A stretch of 12,321 nucleotides of DNA from an uncultured Lentisphaeraceae bacterium. GTDB lineage: Bacteria > Verrucomicrobiota > Kiritimatiellia > RFP12 > DVOR01. The position numbers and the translations under genes were made by a program. The stretch lies in NCBI GenBank assembly GCA_937892925.1, contig CALBHX010000041.1, positions 1 to 12,321 of the forward strand, in the 5' to 3' direction. Every line of letters starts with the position of its first letter. The stretch's first letter is position 1. Below, piece after piece: positions 6,230 to 12,321 of the stretch. The notes under the pieces were generated by a model, which saw only the letters and a list, made by a program, of their open reading frames with translations, was not told the DNA's origin and did no database searches.

Positions 6230-7885
6230 ATGGCAGGAGAATATGTTTTCAATTTGCAGAACGTCACCAAGCATCATGAGAAAAAGGTGATCTTGGATGA
6301 TGTGAATCTAGCCTTCTTTCATGGAGCGCATATCGGCGTGATTGGCGCGAATGGATCGGGTAAATCTTCGCTGCTCAAGATTCTTGCAGGACTTGACAAA
6401 GATTACATGGGCTCCTGTATGGTGGCCAAAAATCTGAAGATCGGGTATTTGCCGCAGGAGCCGGAGTTAGATCCTGAGAAGACGGTTCAGGCGTGTGTTA
6501 TGGAGGGCGTGGCCGATGCGCAAGCCATGTTAGAACGTTATGAGGATTTATGTTGCCGACTGGATGAGCCGGGCGCGGAAGAAGAAATGGCCAAACTGCA
6601 GGAGATCATTGATGCGCGAGATCTGTGGAGTTTGGAGCATCAAGTAGAACTGGCGATGGAGGCCTTACGGTGCCCGTCTCCGGAGACGAAAGCCGGGGTG
6701 CTCTCGGGCGGTGAGAAACGTCGGGTGGCCATGTGTCGGCTTCTTATCTCCAATCCGGATGTTTTGTTGTTGGACGAGCCGACCAACCACCTGGATGCGG
6801 AGTCAGTAGCATGGATTGAGGCATTTCTGAAACGTTTTAAAGGAACGTTGATTGTGGTAACGCATGATCGTTATTTTTTAAATAATGTAACGGAGTGGAT
6901 TCTGGAGATGGATGCCGGCCGAACGTATCCGTACAAGGGGAACTACGAGCAGTGGCTGGAGCAGAAGCAGGCAATGATTGCGGCACAGGCAAAACAGGCG
7001 GAAAGCCGCAAAAAGATGATTCAGCAGGAACTGGAGTGGATTCACACGAATCCTTCCGGGCGCCGTGCCAAAGGTAAAGCGCGGTTGGCGCGTTATGAGG
7101 AATTGGTCTCGAAGCAGGTGGATACACGGGAGGAAGAGCTGAAGATTCAGATTCCTCCGGGGCCTCGGCTTGGGAATTTGGTGGTGCAGGCAAAGAATCT
7201 GACCATGGCGTTTGGGGATAAAGTGCTTTTTGAGAATGTCAACTTCGATTTGCCGCGTGGCGGGATTGTTGGGGTTATTGGTGCTAACGGCGCGGGAAAG
7301 ACAACGCTTTTCAAGTTGATTACCGGGAAGTTAAAGCCCACGGCCGGAGAACTACGGGTGGGGGAAACGGTGGTGTTGAGTTATGTGGATCAGACGCGTG
7401 AAGCGTTGGATCCAAATCATACGGTCTACGAAGAGATTACGGGCGGTGGAGAGTATGTTAACCTTGCGGGGAAGGGGTTGATGAATGGCCGTGCATATTG
7501 TTCCCGCTTCAATCTTCGTGGAACGGATCAGCAGAAAAAAGTGGGGGTTCTTTCCGGTGGAGAGCGGAACCGGGTGCATCTGGCTAAATTGCTTCGCGCT
7601 GGCGGGAATCTGCTTTTGTTGGACGAGCCCACGAATGATCTGGATGTAGGAACGCTGCGTTCACTTGAGGAGGGCATTCAGGACTTTGGCGGATGTGCGG
7701 TTGTAGTCAGCCACGATCGATGGTTTTTGGATCGGATAGCTACCCATATCCTGGCGTTTGAGGGGAATTCCTCTGTGCGTTGGTTTGAAGGGTCGTATTC
7801 CGATTATCATGAGATGCGGCGGAAGGAGTTGGGGGATGATGCTGATCGCCCTACGCGAATCAAATTCCGGCCGGTACACCATTGA
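6230..7885 (+). CDS. ettA: Energy-dependent translational throttle protein EttA (ABC-F ATPase)
   Basis: A 551-residue protein with two ABC ATPase domains and no membrane part. EttA binds the ribosomal E site and, according to the ATP/ADP ratio, gates the first peptide-bond step. Domain 1 has Walker A GANGSGKS (39-46), signature LSGGE (158-162) and Walker B LLLDEPTNHLD (from 179). The arm insertion is about 95-140. The linker that contacts P-site tRNA is about 240-295, ending KGKARLARYEEL. Domain 2 has Walker A GANGAGKT (351-358), signature LSGGERNR (from 441) and LLLDEPTNDLD (from 462). The length matches E. coli EttA (about 555). Both catalytic glutamates are kept. AAGGAAG (6217-6223) lies 6 nt before the ATG. 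It follows the phosphoesterase gene after 29 nt; no clear terminator was seen before the tRNA unit. Confidence 0.95.
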   Translation: MAGEYVFNLQNVTKHHEKKVILDDVNLAFFHGAHIGVIGANGSGKSSLLKILAGLDKDYMGSCMVAKNLKIGYLPQEPELDPEKTVQACVMEGVADAQAMLERYEDLCCRLDEPGAEEEMAKLQEIIDARDLWSLEHQVELAMEALRCPSPETKAGVLSGGEKRRVAMCRLLISNPDVLLLDEPTNHLDAESVAWIEAFLKRFKGTLIVVTHDRYFLNNVTEWILEMDAGRTYPYKGNYEQWLEQKQAMIAAQAKQAESRKKMIQQELEWIHTNPSGRRAKGKARLARYEELVSKQVDTREEELKIQIPPGPRLGNLVVQAKNLTMAFGDKVLFENVNFDLPRGGIVGVIGANGAGKTTLFKLITGKLKPTAGELRVGETVVLSYVDQTREALDPNHTVYEEITGGGEYVNLAGKGLMNGRAYCSRFNLRGTDQQKKVGVLSGGERNRVHLAKLLRAGGNLLLLDEPTNDLDVGTLRSLEEGIQDFGGCAVVVSHDRWFLDRIATHILAFEGNSSVRWFEGSYSDYHEMRRKELGDDADRPTRIKFRPVHH

Positions 7886-8081
7886 TGATGGAAGGTGCCT
7901 CAGATGTGGATGGCCGAAAATGAATTCGGAGATAAATTCCGACGGAAATAGGGAGAAGTTTGGTACAAAGTGAATTATTGTCCGATTCGCAAGCGCGGTT
8001 GAGCATGCCGGAGCCATCTGGAAGGGTGTCCTTAGAGTGCTTTTGTTTGACCTACATAGATGTTTGCATTTACATTTCGCC

Positions 8082-8111
8082 TTGACAACAGCACGATTAG
8101 TGTGCTATATT
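8082..8111 (+). promoter_or_regulatory. Sigma-70 promoter of the tRNA-Asn gene
   Basis: A perfect -35 TTGACA (8082-8087) is followed after 18 nt by TATATT (8106-8111), one mismatch from TATAAT. The predicted start at about 8118 gives a leader of roughly 15 nt before the tRNA. Confidence 0.85.
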
Positions 8112-8132
8112 TCATGTGCGTTTTACGTTTAT

Positions 8133-8207
8133 TCCGAAGTGGCGCAGTGGTAGCGCAGGTGACTGTTAATCACTTGGTCGCAGGTTCGAATCCTGCCTTC
8201 GGAGCCA
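8133..8207 (+). tRNA. trnN: tRNA-Asn (anticodon GTT)
   Basis: A complete 75-nt cloverleaf. The 7-bp acceptor stem pairs TCCGAAG (8133-8139) with CTTCGGA (8197-8203), followed by discriminator G and an encoded CCA. The D arm is GCGC-7-GCGC, the anticodon stem GGTGA/TCACT with loop CTGTTAA, anticodon GTT at 8165-8167 reading AAC and AAU. The T arm is GCAGG-TTCGAAT-CCTGC. Discriminator G and anticodon GTT are the usual identity for asparagine. It is a single tRNA transcribed alone, with its own promoter and terminator. Confidence 0.97.
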
Positions 8208-8219
8208 TTTATTGATTTG

Positions 8220-8247
8220 CCGCGCTCGATTCTGGACGCGGTTTTTT
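8220..8247 (+). terminator. Intrinsic terminator of the tRNA-Asn unit
   Basis: Stem CCGCG (8220-8224) pairs with CGCGG (8237-8241), with a possible extra TC/GA pair after a bulge, directly followed by six T (8242-8247). It lies 13 nt after the tRNA CCA end. Confidence 0.8.
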
Positions 8248-8432
8248 AGTTGACGAAGTCGTTCTTAGATGCCATTGGAAGTCTGGTGCGGTTCTCGAGC
8301 CTTGGCCGTTTGTATGGGAAGTAAGACTTGCGTGAACGGATGCAGCGGTGGGGCCGGAACAGGCATGAGATTTCCGTCTAGAGTTGGCGGGAGTATTCCT
8401 TCGATGTGAGGATATGGCAAGAGCTTTTTTTC

Positions 8433-8460
8433 TTGCGTTCTGAACGGCGTTTGAGATAAT
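8433..8460 (+). promoter_or_regulatory. Likely proS promoter
   Basis: TTGCGT (8433-8438), 16 nt, then GATAAT (8455-8460). The transcript start would be near 8467, leaving a leader of about 42 nt that carries the Shine-Dalgarno GGGAAGGA (8493-8500), 8 nt before the ATG. Confidence 0.6.
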
Positions 8461-8508
8461 GAACCCGCATTTTCCGCAGTTGAAAGCGGTTCGGGAAGGA
8501 TTTACGAG

Positions 8509-10206
8509 ATGATACGTTGGACACAGGCGTTATTAAATACACTGCGAGAAGCTCCGCAGGATGCTGAAATTGTCAGCCACAAGTTGATGATTCGCGCGGG
8601 TATGATGCGAAAGCTTGGGGGCGGGCTGTACACGTATATGCCATTAGGATTCCGCGCATTAAGGAAAATCGAGGCGATTATTCGCGAAGAGATGGAACGT
8701 GCCGGGGCGCAGGAAACGTTGTTTCCCATTTTGCAGCCGGCAGAATTATGGAAGCAGAGCGGGCGTTGGGAAACGATGGGAAACGGCATGTTCCGTGTAC
8801 GCGATCGTAAAGAAGCGTGGTATGTGTTAACGCCAACGGCGGAGGAAGCGTTTACTGCGTTGGCAAAGAATGAGATTGCCTCTTATCGTCAGTTGCCCTG
8901 TATTATTTATCAGATGCAGGATAAGTTCCGTGATGAAATTCGTCCGCGGTTTGGCTTGATTCGCGGCAAAGAGTTTATCATGAAAGACGCCTACAGTTTT
9001 GATGCCGATGATGCGGGTGCAGATCGTAGTTATCGGGCAATGTATGATGCGTATGTTCGGATTTTTAAGCGTGTGGGATTAGCGGTTAAACCGGTTGAGG
9101 CAGATACTGGCGATATTGGCGGGAATTTTTCGCATGAGTTCATGGTCTTTGCGGCGAGTGGAGAGGATGGCATTCTGAACTGTGAAGCCTGCGGGTATGC
9201 GGCTAATCAGGAGCGTGCAGAACGGCAAGAGTCGGCTTCTGAGTTCGGTGGCAAGGATGATGCCATTGTGCGTGTGGCAACGCCGGGAAAACATAGTTGT
9301 GAAGAGGTGGCGGCCTTTTTGGAAAAACCGTTGACTCAGGTGGTTAAGAGCTTGGTTGTGCTTGCGGATGGGGACCCGATTATGGTGCTTGTGCCAGGAG
9401 ATCGGGAACTTAATGAGTTGAAGCTGCGTCGGGTTTTGGGAGGGGCTAAGATTGAACCTGCTGATGAAACAACGGTAGTACGGGTGGCGGGTCCCTGCGG
9501 GTCAATCGGGCCGGTTGGGGTTGAGATTCCAGTTTATGCCGATCAATCCCTGAAGGGGGCAGCGGATGTGATTGTTGGCGCGAATGCAGAGGGGGTACAT
9601 CTCCTGCATGTATCGCTCGCACGCGATGCCCACATTACGTCGTATGAAGATCTCGTGATTGTAGCTCAGGGTGATGCGTGCCCGCACTGCGGAAAACCTT
9701 TGGGGCTCTGCCGGGGAACAGAAGTGGGGCAGTGCTTTAAACTTGGGCAGAAGTATTCTAAGGCGTTTGGGGCGACATTTCTTGATGAGACCGGTGCGCC
9801 GCGTTTGTTGACAATGGGGTGTTATGGCATTGGTGTTTCGCGAACCTTGCAGGCAATTGTGGAGCAAAATAACGATGAAAATGGCATTATGTGGCCGGCA
9901 TCAGTAGCTCCGTATCAGGTGGCACTGCTGTTGTTGGATCCTGATAATGCCGAAGTAACAGCGAAAGCGGAAGCTCTGGCGGCAGATTTGGAGGCTCGTG
10001 GAATTGATGTTTTTATGGATGATCGAGCAGAGCGCCCAGGCGTGAAGTTTAAGGATGCAGATTTGATTGGACTGCCGGTGCGTGTAGTTGCCGGAGCCAA
10101 AGGGCTTTCCAAGGGAGGGTTTGAAATCCGCCGTAGGACAGAGAAAGAGTCCGTCATCGTGTCGCCAGAACAGGCTGCCGAAACGATTGCTCAATGGCTG
10201 AAATAA
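8509..10206 (+). CDS. proS: Prolyl-tRNA synthetase (bacterial type with editing insert)
   Basis: A 565-residue class II synthetase that charges tRNA-Pro with proline using ATP. The N-terminus has the HKLMIRAGMMRKLGGGLYTYMPLG pattern around motif 1. Motif 2 is near 139-163 (FRDEIRPRFGLIRGKEFIMKDAY). The inserted cis-editing (INS, YbaK-like) domain at about 225-390 carries the lysine of VVKSLVV and a GSIGPVG loop; it hydrolyses Ala-tRNA-Pro in this family. Motif 3 is GCYGIGVSR (437-445), followed by the anticodon-binding domain to the end. The length is typical of the bacterial form and all motifs are intact. The start is fixed by the Shine-Dalgarno 8 nt upstream and family alignment. An HU-like gene follows after 30 nt and probably shares the transcript. 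Confidence 0.97.
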   Translation: MIRWTQALLNTLREAPQDAEIVSHKLMIRAGMMRKLGGGLYTYMPLGFRALRKIEAIIREEMERAGAQETLFPILQPAELWKQSGRWETMGNGMFRVRDRKEAWYVLTPTAEEAFTALAKNEIASYRQLPCIIYQMQDKFRDEIRPRFGLIRGKEFIMKDAYSFDADDAGADRSYRAMYDAYVRIFKRVGLAVKPVEADTGDIGGNFSHEFMVFAASGEDGILNCEACGYAANQERAERQESASEFGGKDDAIVRVATPGKHSCEEVAAFLEKPLTQVVKSLVVLADGDPIMVLVPGDRELNELKLRRVLGGAKIEPADETTVVRVAGPCGSIGPVGVEIPVYADQSLKGAADVIVGANAEGVHLLHVSLARDAHITSYEDLVIVAQGDACPHCGKPLGLCRGTEVGQCFKLGQKYSKAFGATFLDETGAPRLLTMGCYGIGVSRTLQAIVEQNNDENGIMWPASVAPYQVALLLLDPDNAEVTAKAEALAADLEARGIDVFMDDRAERPGVKFKDADLIGLPVRVVAGAKGLSKGGFEIRRRTEKESVIVSPEQAAETIAQWLK

Positions 10207-10236
10207 GTTTTCCCGAAACAAAAGGAGTTCGTAGTA

Positions 10237-10566
10237 ATGAGTTCAGTGAACAATATTCCCTCCACGAGTACGCGACGCGATATCTCGATGGTTATTTCCA
10301 AAACCCATCACATCCCGCAATCTTTGGCTTATCAGATTATAGACACTACGTTTGAGGCTTTGTTGGCTAATCTGGTTGAGAATGGCCATGTTGAATTGCG
10401 CGGCTTTGGCGTTTTCGAAATTGTTGAACGCAAAGGGCGTAAAGGTCGAAATCCAAAGAAGCCTGAACAGGAAGTTTGGATTCCAGCGCGTAAATCAATC
10501 AAATTCAAAGCCTCACGGTTGCTGCGTAATGATTTGCAGGACGCGAAGGTTGTTTCTGAGAAATAA
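10237..10566 (+). CDS. HU/IHF-family DNA-binding protein
   Basis: A 109-residue basic protein of the HU/IHF fold, which bends DNA as a dimer and helps compact the nucleoid. Residues about 15-50 form the helical dimer base. GFGVFEI (56-62) is the family's first strand motif, the DNA-binding arm carries RKGRNP (68-73) with P73 at the intercalating position, and IPARKSIKFKAS (82-93) closes it. Compared with ordinary HU (about 90 residues) it has an N-terminal extension of about 14 residues rich in Ser/Asn/Thr and a short charged tail. The insert KKPEQEVW replaces the common QTGEEI. It cannot be assigned to HU-alpha, HU-beta or IHF subunits. AAAGGAG (10221-10227) is 9 nt before the ATG. It is 30 nt behind proS and followed by a strong terminator. 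Confidence 0.92.
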   Translation: MSSVNNIPSTSTRRDISMVISKTHHIPQSLAYQIIDTTFEALLANLVENGHVELRGFGVFEIVERKGRKGRNPKKPEQEVWIPARKSIKFKASRLLRNDLQDAKVVSEK

Positions 10567-10580
10567 GTGCAGGTTCAACG

Positions 10581-10630
10581 AATCCCCGGTCGGGTTTGAT
10601 TATTCGAACACCGAGCGGGGATTTTGTTTT
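10581..10630 (+). terminator. Intrinsic terminator of the proS-HU unit
   Basis: AATCCCCG (10581-10588) pairs with CGGGGATT (10616-10623); after one G/G mismatch the stem continues as TCGG/CCGA. It is followed by TTGTTTT and lies 14 nt past the HU-like stop. Confidence 0.85.
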
Positions 10631-10715
10631 AGAAGGAATGAAGTAGGGTGATGCGAATCGTTTGTATGTGAAGTGAGATATGGTGGTCTAGGGACGATTT
10701 TCAGTTGAATGACAG

Positions 10716-10740
10716 GAAGCCGAGGGGCTTCTTTTTGTTT
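10716..10740 (+). terminator. Second intrinsic terminator
   Basis: GAAGCC (10716-10721) pairs with GGCTTC (10726-10731) around GAGG, directly followed by TTTTTGTTTTT. This is a compact and strong terminator. No gene is visible between it and the first terminator, so it is a back-up stop for proS-HU or the end of a short RNA. Confidence 0.8.
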
Positions 10741-11078
10741 TTCGGTAGTCGTATATTTTTGTGATACGGCCATGTTGACATGGGTGTAAGCGGGTTACCT
10801 GATGTGTTGCGTGCAGGTATTGGAGGGTGGTCAACGTAGGAAATGGAATGAGTGGATATAGCAAGTTTAGGGCGGGCAGAGGAACAACGAACGCCTCATT
10901 TTACGGTTGAGATTGGTGGCGTGTTTACGAAAGAATGTGTCGAGTTGGGTGATCGGGATTGAACTTTCGTCGATAAAACATCGATAACGGCAAGGGCCAA
11001 AAAGTGTCGTGTCTGCAGTGGAGGACGTTTTCTGTGGTTTTATGGAGGGGGTGAACGTGTGGGTGAGGTGGACGCCTG

Positions 11079-11087
11079 TGTTACAAT
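11079..11087 (+). promoter_or_regulatory. Extended -10 promoter, probably giving a leaderless mRNA
   Basis: TGT-TACAAT (TG at 11079-11080, hexamer 11082-11087) matches the extended -10 pattern TGnTATAAT with one change. It ends 6 nt before the ATG at 11094, so transcription starting 7 nt downstream would begin at the A of the ATG. No good -35 is present, as is usual for extended -10 promoters. Confidence 0.6.
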
Positions 11088-11093
11088 ATACGT

Positions 11094-12321
11094 ATGGACT
11101 TTGATTTTGTTTTGCGTCAGGCCACTATTTTTGATGGGAGTGGCCGAGCACCGTTTATTTCGGACGTTGGACTTTCTGGTGAACGAATCGTTGCCGTTGG
11201 GGATCTGTCTGCTGTTTCCGGGAAAACGGAGCTCTCTGCCAAAGGGTTATGGTTATTTCCGGGATTAATTGATGTACATACGCACTCGGATGCCTTTCTT
11301 TTGTTAGAGCCATGGTGCCCGAGTAAGTTGCTGCAAGGGGTAACCACTGAGATTGGGGGGCAGTGTGGAGGAAGTGCTGCGCCACGTCTGAATGGGGCGC
11401 GATTGCCGTCTGATTGGGAAGCGCAGACGTATCCTGTTCGCCCTGGGCGTGAAGCAACGGGGCCGAATTGGGATACGGTTTCAGATTATCGTGCATGTTT
11501 TGATGCTGTGCGGCCAGCGACCAATTTTATTTTGTTTGCTGGCCATAACACGCTTCGTAAGGGGGTGATGGGAGATGCGCCTCGCGCGGCCACGGAAGTG
11601 GAGACGGCGGAGATGGTGCGGCGTCTAGAGGCGGCCTTGGATGAGGGGGCGTGGGGGGTGAGTACGGGGTTGGTTTATCATCCGGGGGTGCATAGTCGTC
11701 CAGAAGAGGTTTTAGCCTTGGTGTCGGCTTGTGCCCGGCGGGGCGGTATGTATGCCACGCATATGCGCAGTGAGGGAGATGGCTTGCTGGAAGCGATTGA
11801 TGAGGTGCTTGATTTGACGCGCAAGACGGGTGTCCGCACGCAGATTTCACATTTAAAAACAAGTGGTCGGGCAAATTGGCCGAAACTACCCGCAGTGTTG
11901 GAGCGGATTGAGTGTGCGCGGGCGCAAGGATGGCAGATTCATTCGGATCGGTACCCATACCTCTCAGCAGGGACGGATTTAGATATTGTTCTACCAGAGT
12001 GGGCATCTGCTGGAGGAAATGCGGTTATTCTTCGCAATTTGGAAGATGCGCAGGCACGGGCGCGAATTGTAGCAGAGCTGAATGCTTCTGGGCGGGATCC
12101 TGAGACTGTGATGATTGGCGGCACCTGGAGTGCGCAAACGCGCCAATGGTCCGGTAAGACGTTGTCGCAGATCATGCGGGAGACAGGGCTCTCGTTTGGT
12201 ACTGCGATTGTTCAGGTGCTGCGGGCAGATCAGAGTCGGACGGGAGCTTTCTTTTTTGGAATGTGCCAGGAGAATCTGGAGACGATTCTTCGGCAGCCGT
12301 GGGTAATGCCCGGCTCGGATC
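11094..12321 (+). CDS. N-acyl-D-amino-acid deacylase family amidohydrolase (3' end outside window)
   Basis: The frame is open for 409 codons to the window end. It is a TIM-barrel metal-dependent amidohydrolase of the D-aminoacylase/N-acyl-D-glutamate deacylase family, removing acyl groups from N-acyl-D-amino acids. The opening strand pattern is DFVLRQATIFDGSGRAP, then FPGLIDVHTHSD (H62, H64). The zinc-bridging cysteine is C91 in GGQCGGSAAP, metal histidines are H223 (THMRSEGD) and H253 (SHLKTSG), and the catalytic aspartate is D409 in MPGSD, where the window stops. All these match the known ligands of D-aminoacylase by order. H253 to D409 is about 40 residues longer than I recall for the Alcaligenes enzyme. 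No Shine-Dalgarno is present, and an in-frame TGA at 11064 rules out an earlier start. Cytoplasmic by the lack of a signal peptide. Likely role: use of D-amino acid derivatives or peptidoglycan breakdown products. Confidence 0.9.
   Translation, partial: MDFDFVLRQATIFDGSGRAPFISDVGLSGERIVAVGDLSAVSGKTELSAKGLWLFPGLIDVHTHSDAFLLLEPWCPSKLLQGVTTEIGGQCGGSAAPRLNGARLPSDWEAQTYPVRPGREATGPNWDTVSDYRACFDAVRPATNFILFAGHNTLRKGVMGDAPRAATEVETAEMVRRLEAALDEGAWGVSTGLVYHPGVHSRPEEVLALVSACARRGGMYATHMRSEGDGLLEAIDEVLDLTRKTGVRTQISHLKTSGRANWPKLPAVLERIECARAQGWQIHSDRYPYLSAGTDLDIVLPEWASAGGNAVILRNLEDAQARARIVAELNASGRDPETVMIGGTWSAQTRQWSGKTLSQIMRETGLSFGTAIVQVLRADQSRTGAFFFGMCQENLETILRQPWVMPGSD

Larger units (their letters stand above)
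8208..8508. other. Spacer between tRNA-Asn and proS
   Basis: This 301-nt stretch holds the tRNA terminator at its left and the proS promoter at its right. Between about 8250 and 8410 I see no ORF, repeat or hairpin worth naming. A short inverted repeat, GCAAGA (8417-8422) with TCTTGC (8431-8436) around a T-rich loop, overlaps the proposed proS -35. Confidence 0.6.
10567..11093. other. Intergenic region between the HU-like gene and the deacylase gene
   Basis: These 527 nt carry two terminators at the left and an extended -10 promoter at the right. In between I see no convincing gene. A short hairpin CGTAT/ATACG (10750-10754 with 10764-10768), a nearby inverted repeat CATGT-TG-ACATG (10771-10782) and a direct repeat TCGATAA (10970-10976 and 10981-10987, 11 nt apart) are the only structures noticed. 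A 20-codon ORF at 10848-10910 has AGGA upstream but no other support. Confidence 0.5.

Noticed and set aside
7758..7973. A 71-codon ORF overlapping the end of ettA
   Set aside because: It starts inside ettA in another frame, has no clear ribosome site and no recognisable domain.
8133..8207. tRNA-Asn as an integration site of a mobile element
   Set aside because: No integrase gene, no repeat of the tRNA 3' end and no foreign-looking genes are in the window.
10352..10651. A 99-codon plus-strand ORF overlapping the HU-like gene and running through the terminator
   Set aside because: It is a frame shadow of the HU-like gene, and its last part is the terminator hairpin.
10775..10780. TTGACA as a -35 in the HU-deacylase spacer
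   Set aside because: At 16-18 nt downstream there is no acceptable -10 hexamer (CCTGAT region), so no promoter is called.
10848..10910. A 20-codon ORF with AGGA upstream
   Set aside because: Too short, no known motif and no operon context; such ORFs are expected by chance in a 500-nt spacer.

Overview
The window is about 12.3 kb of compact bacterial chromosome with mostly housekeeping genes. It holds nine protein genes (two cut by the window edges), one tRNA gene, several intrinsic terminators and three intergenic stretches of 300 bases or more. No mobile element, CRISPR array, integrase, transposase or phage gene was seen. The genes are bacterial in type: GyrA with a QKRGGRG GyrA-box, ProRS with an inserted editing domain, EttA, and a tRNA with an encoded CCA end. 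GC looks moderate, richer on the left than on the right (judged by eye). The host phylum cannot be fixed from the sequence. A Gram-negative lineage of the PVC type (Lentisphaerae, Verrucomicrobia, Kiritimatiellae) is only a guess.

Left part (1-2342): the 3' part of larE (nickel-pincer cofactor sulfur insertion) is followed 6 nt later by a Cof-type HAD phosphatase gene. A convergent gene on the minus strand encodes a NYN (PIN-like) domain followed by two tandem CxxC...CxxC zinc ribbons. A strong hairpin with a U-tract on the minus strand ends this gene. The NYN protein is the least understood product here, because two positions that are acidic in typical LabA/NYN proteins look replaced.

Centre (2343-7885): a 469-nt divergent spacer holds possible remnants of a small secreted-protein ORF. 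It is followed by full-length gyrA with quinolone-sensitive residues at the key positions and an acidic low-complexity tail, then a GC-rich hairpin. A calcineurin-like metallophosphoesterase gene lies 29 nt ahead of ettA, the ribosome-associated ABC-F ATPase.

Right part (7886-12321): a free-standing tRNA-Asn(GTT) has its own near-consensus promoter and a T-tract terminator. Next comes proS with a likely promoter and, 30 nt later, an HU/IHF-like gene, closed by two successive intrinsic terminators. After about 460 nt with no convincing gene, an extended -10 element lies 6 nt before the ATG of an N-acyl-D-amino-acid deacylase (amidohydrolase) gene that runs off the window. There is no Shine-Dalgarno sequence, so a leaderless mRNA is likely.

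As a whole the window links translation (tRNA-Asn, ProRS, EttA), DNA topology and nucleoid structure (GyrA, HU-like) and small metabolic enzymes. No new multi-gene system is evident. The best leads are the NYN-double zinc ribbon protein, the probable leaderless deacylase gene and the possible broken small ORF before gyrA.
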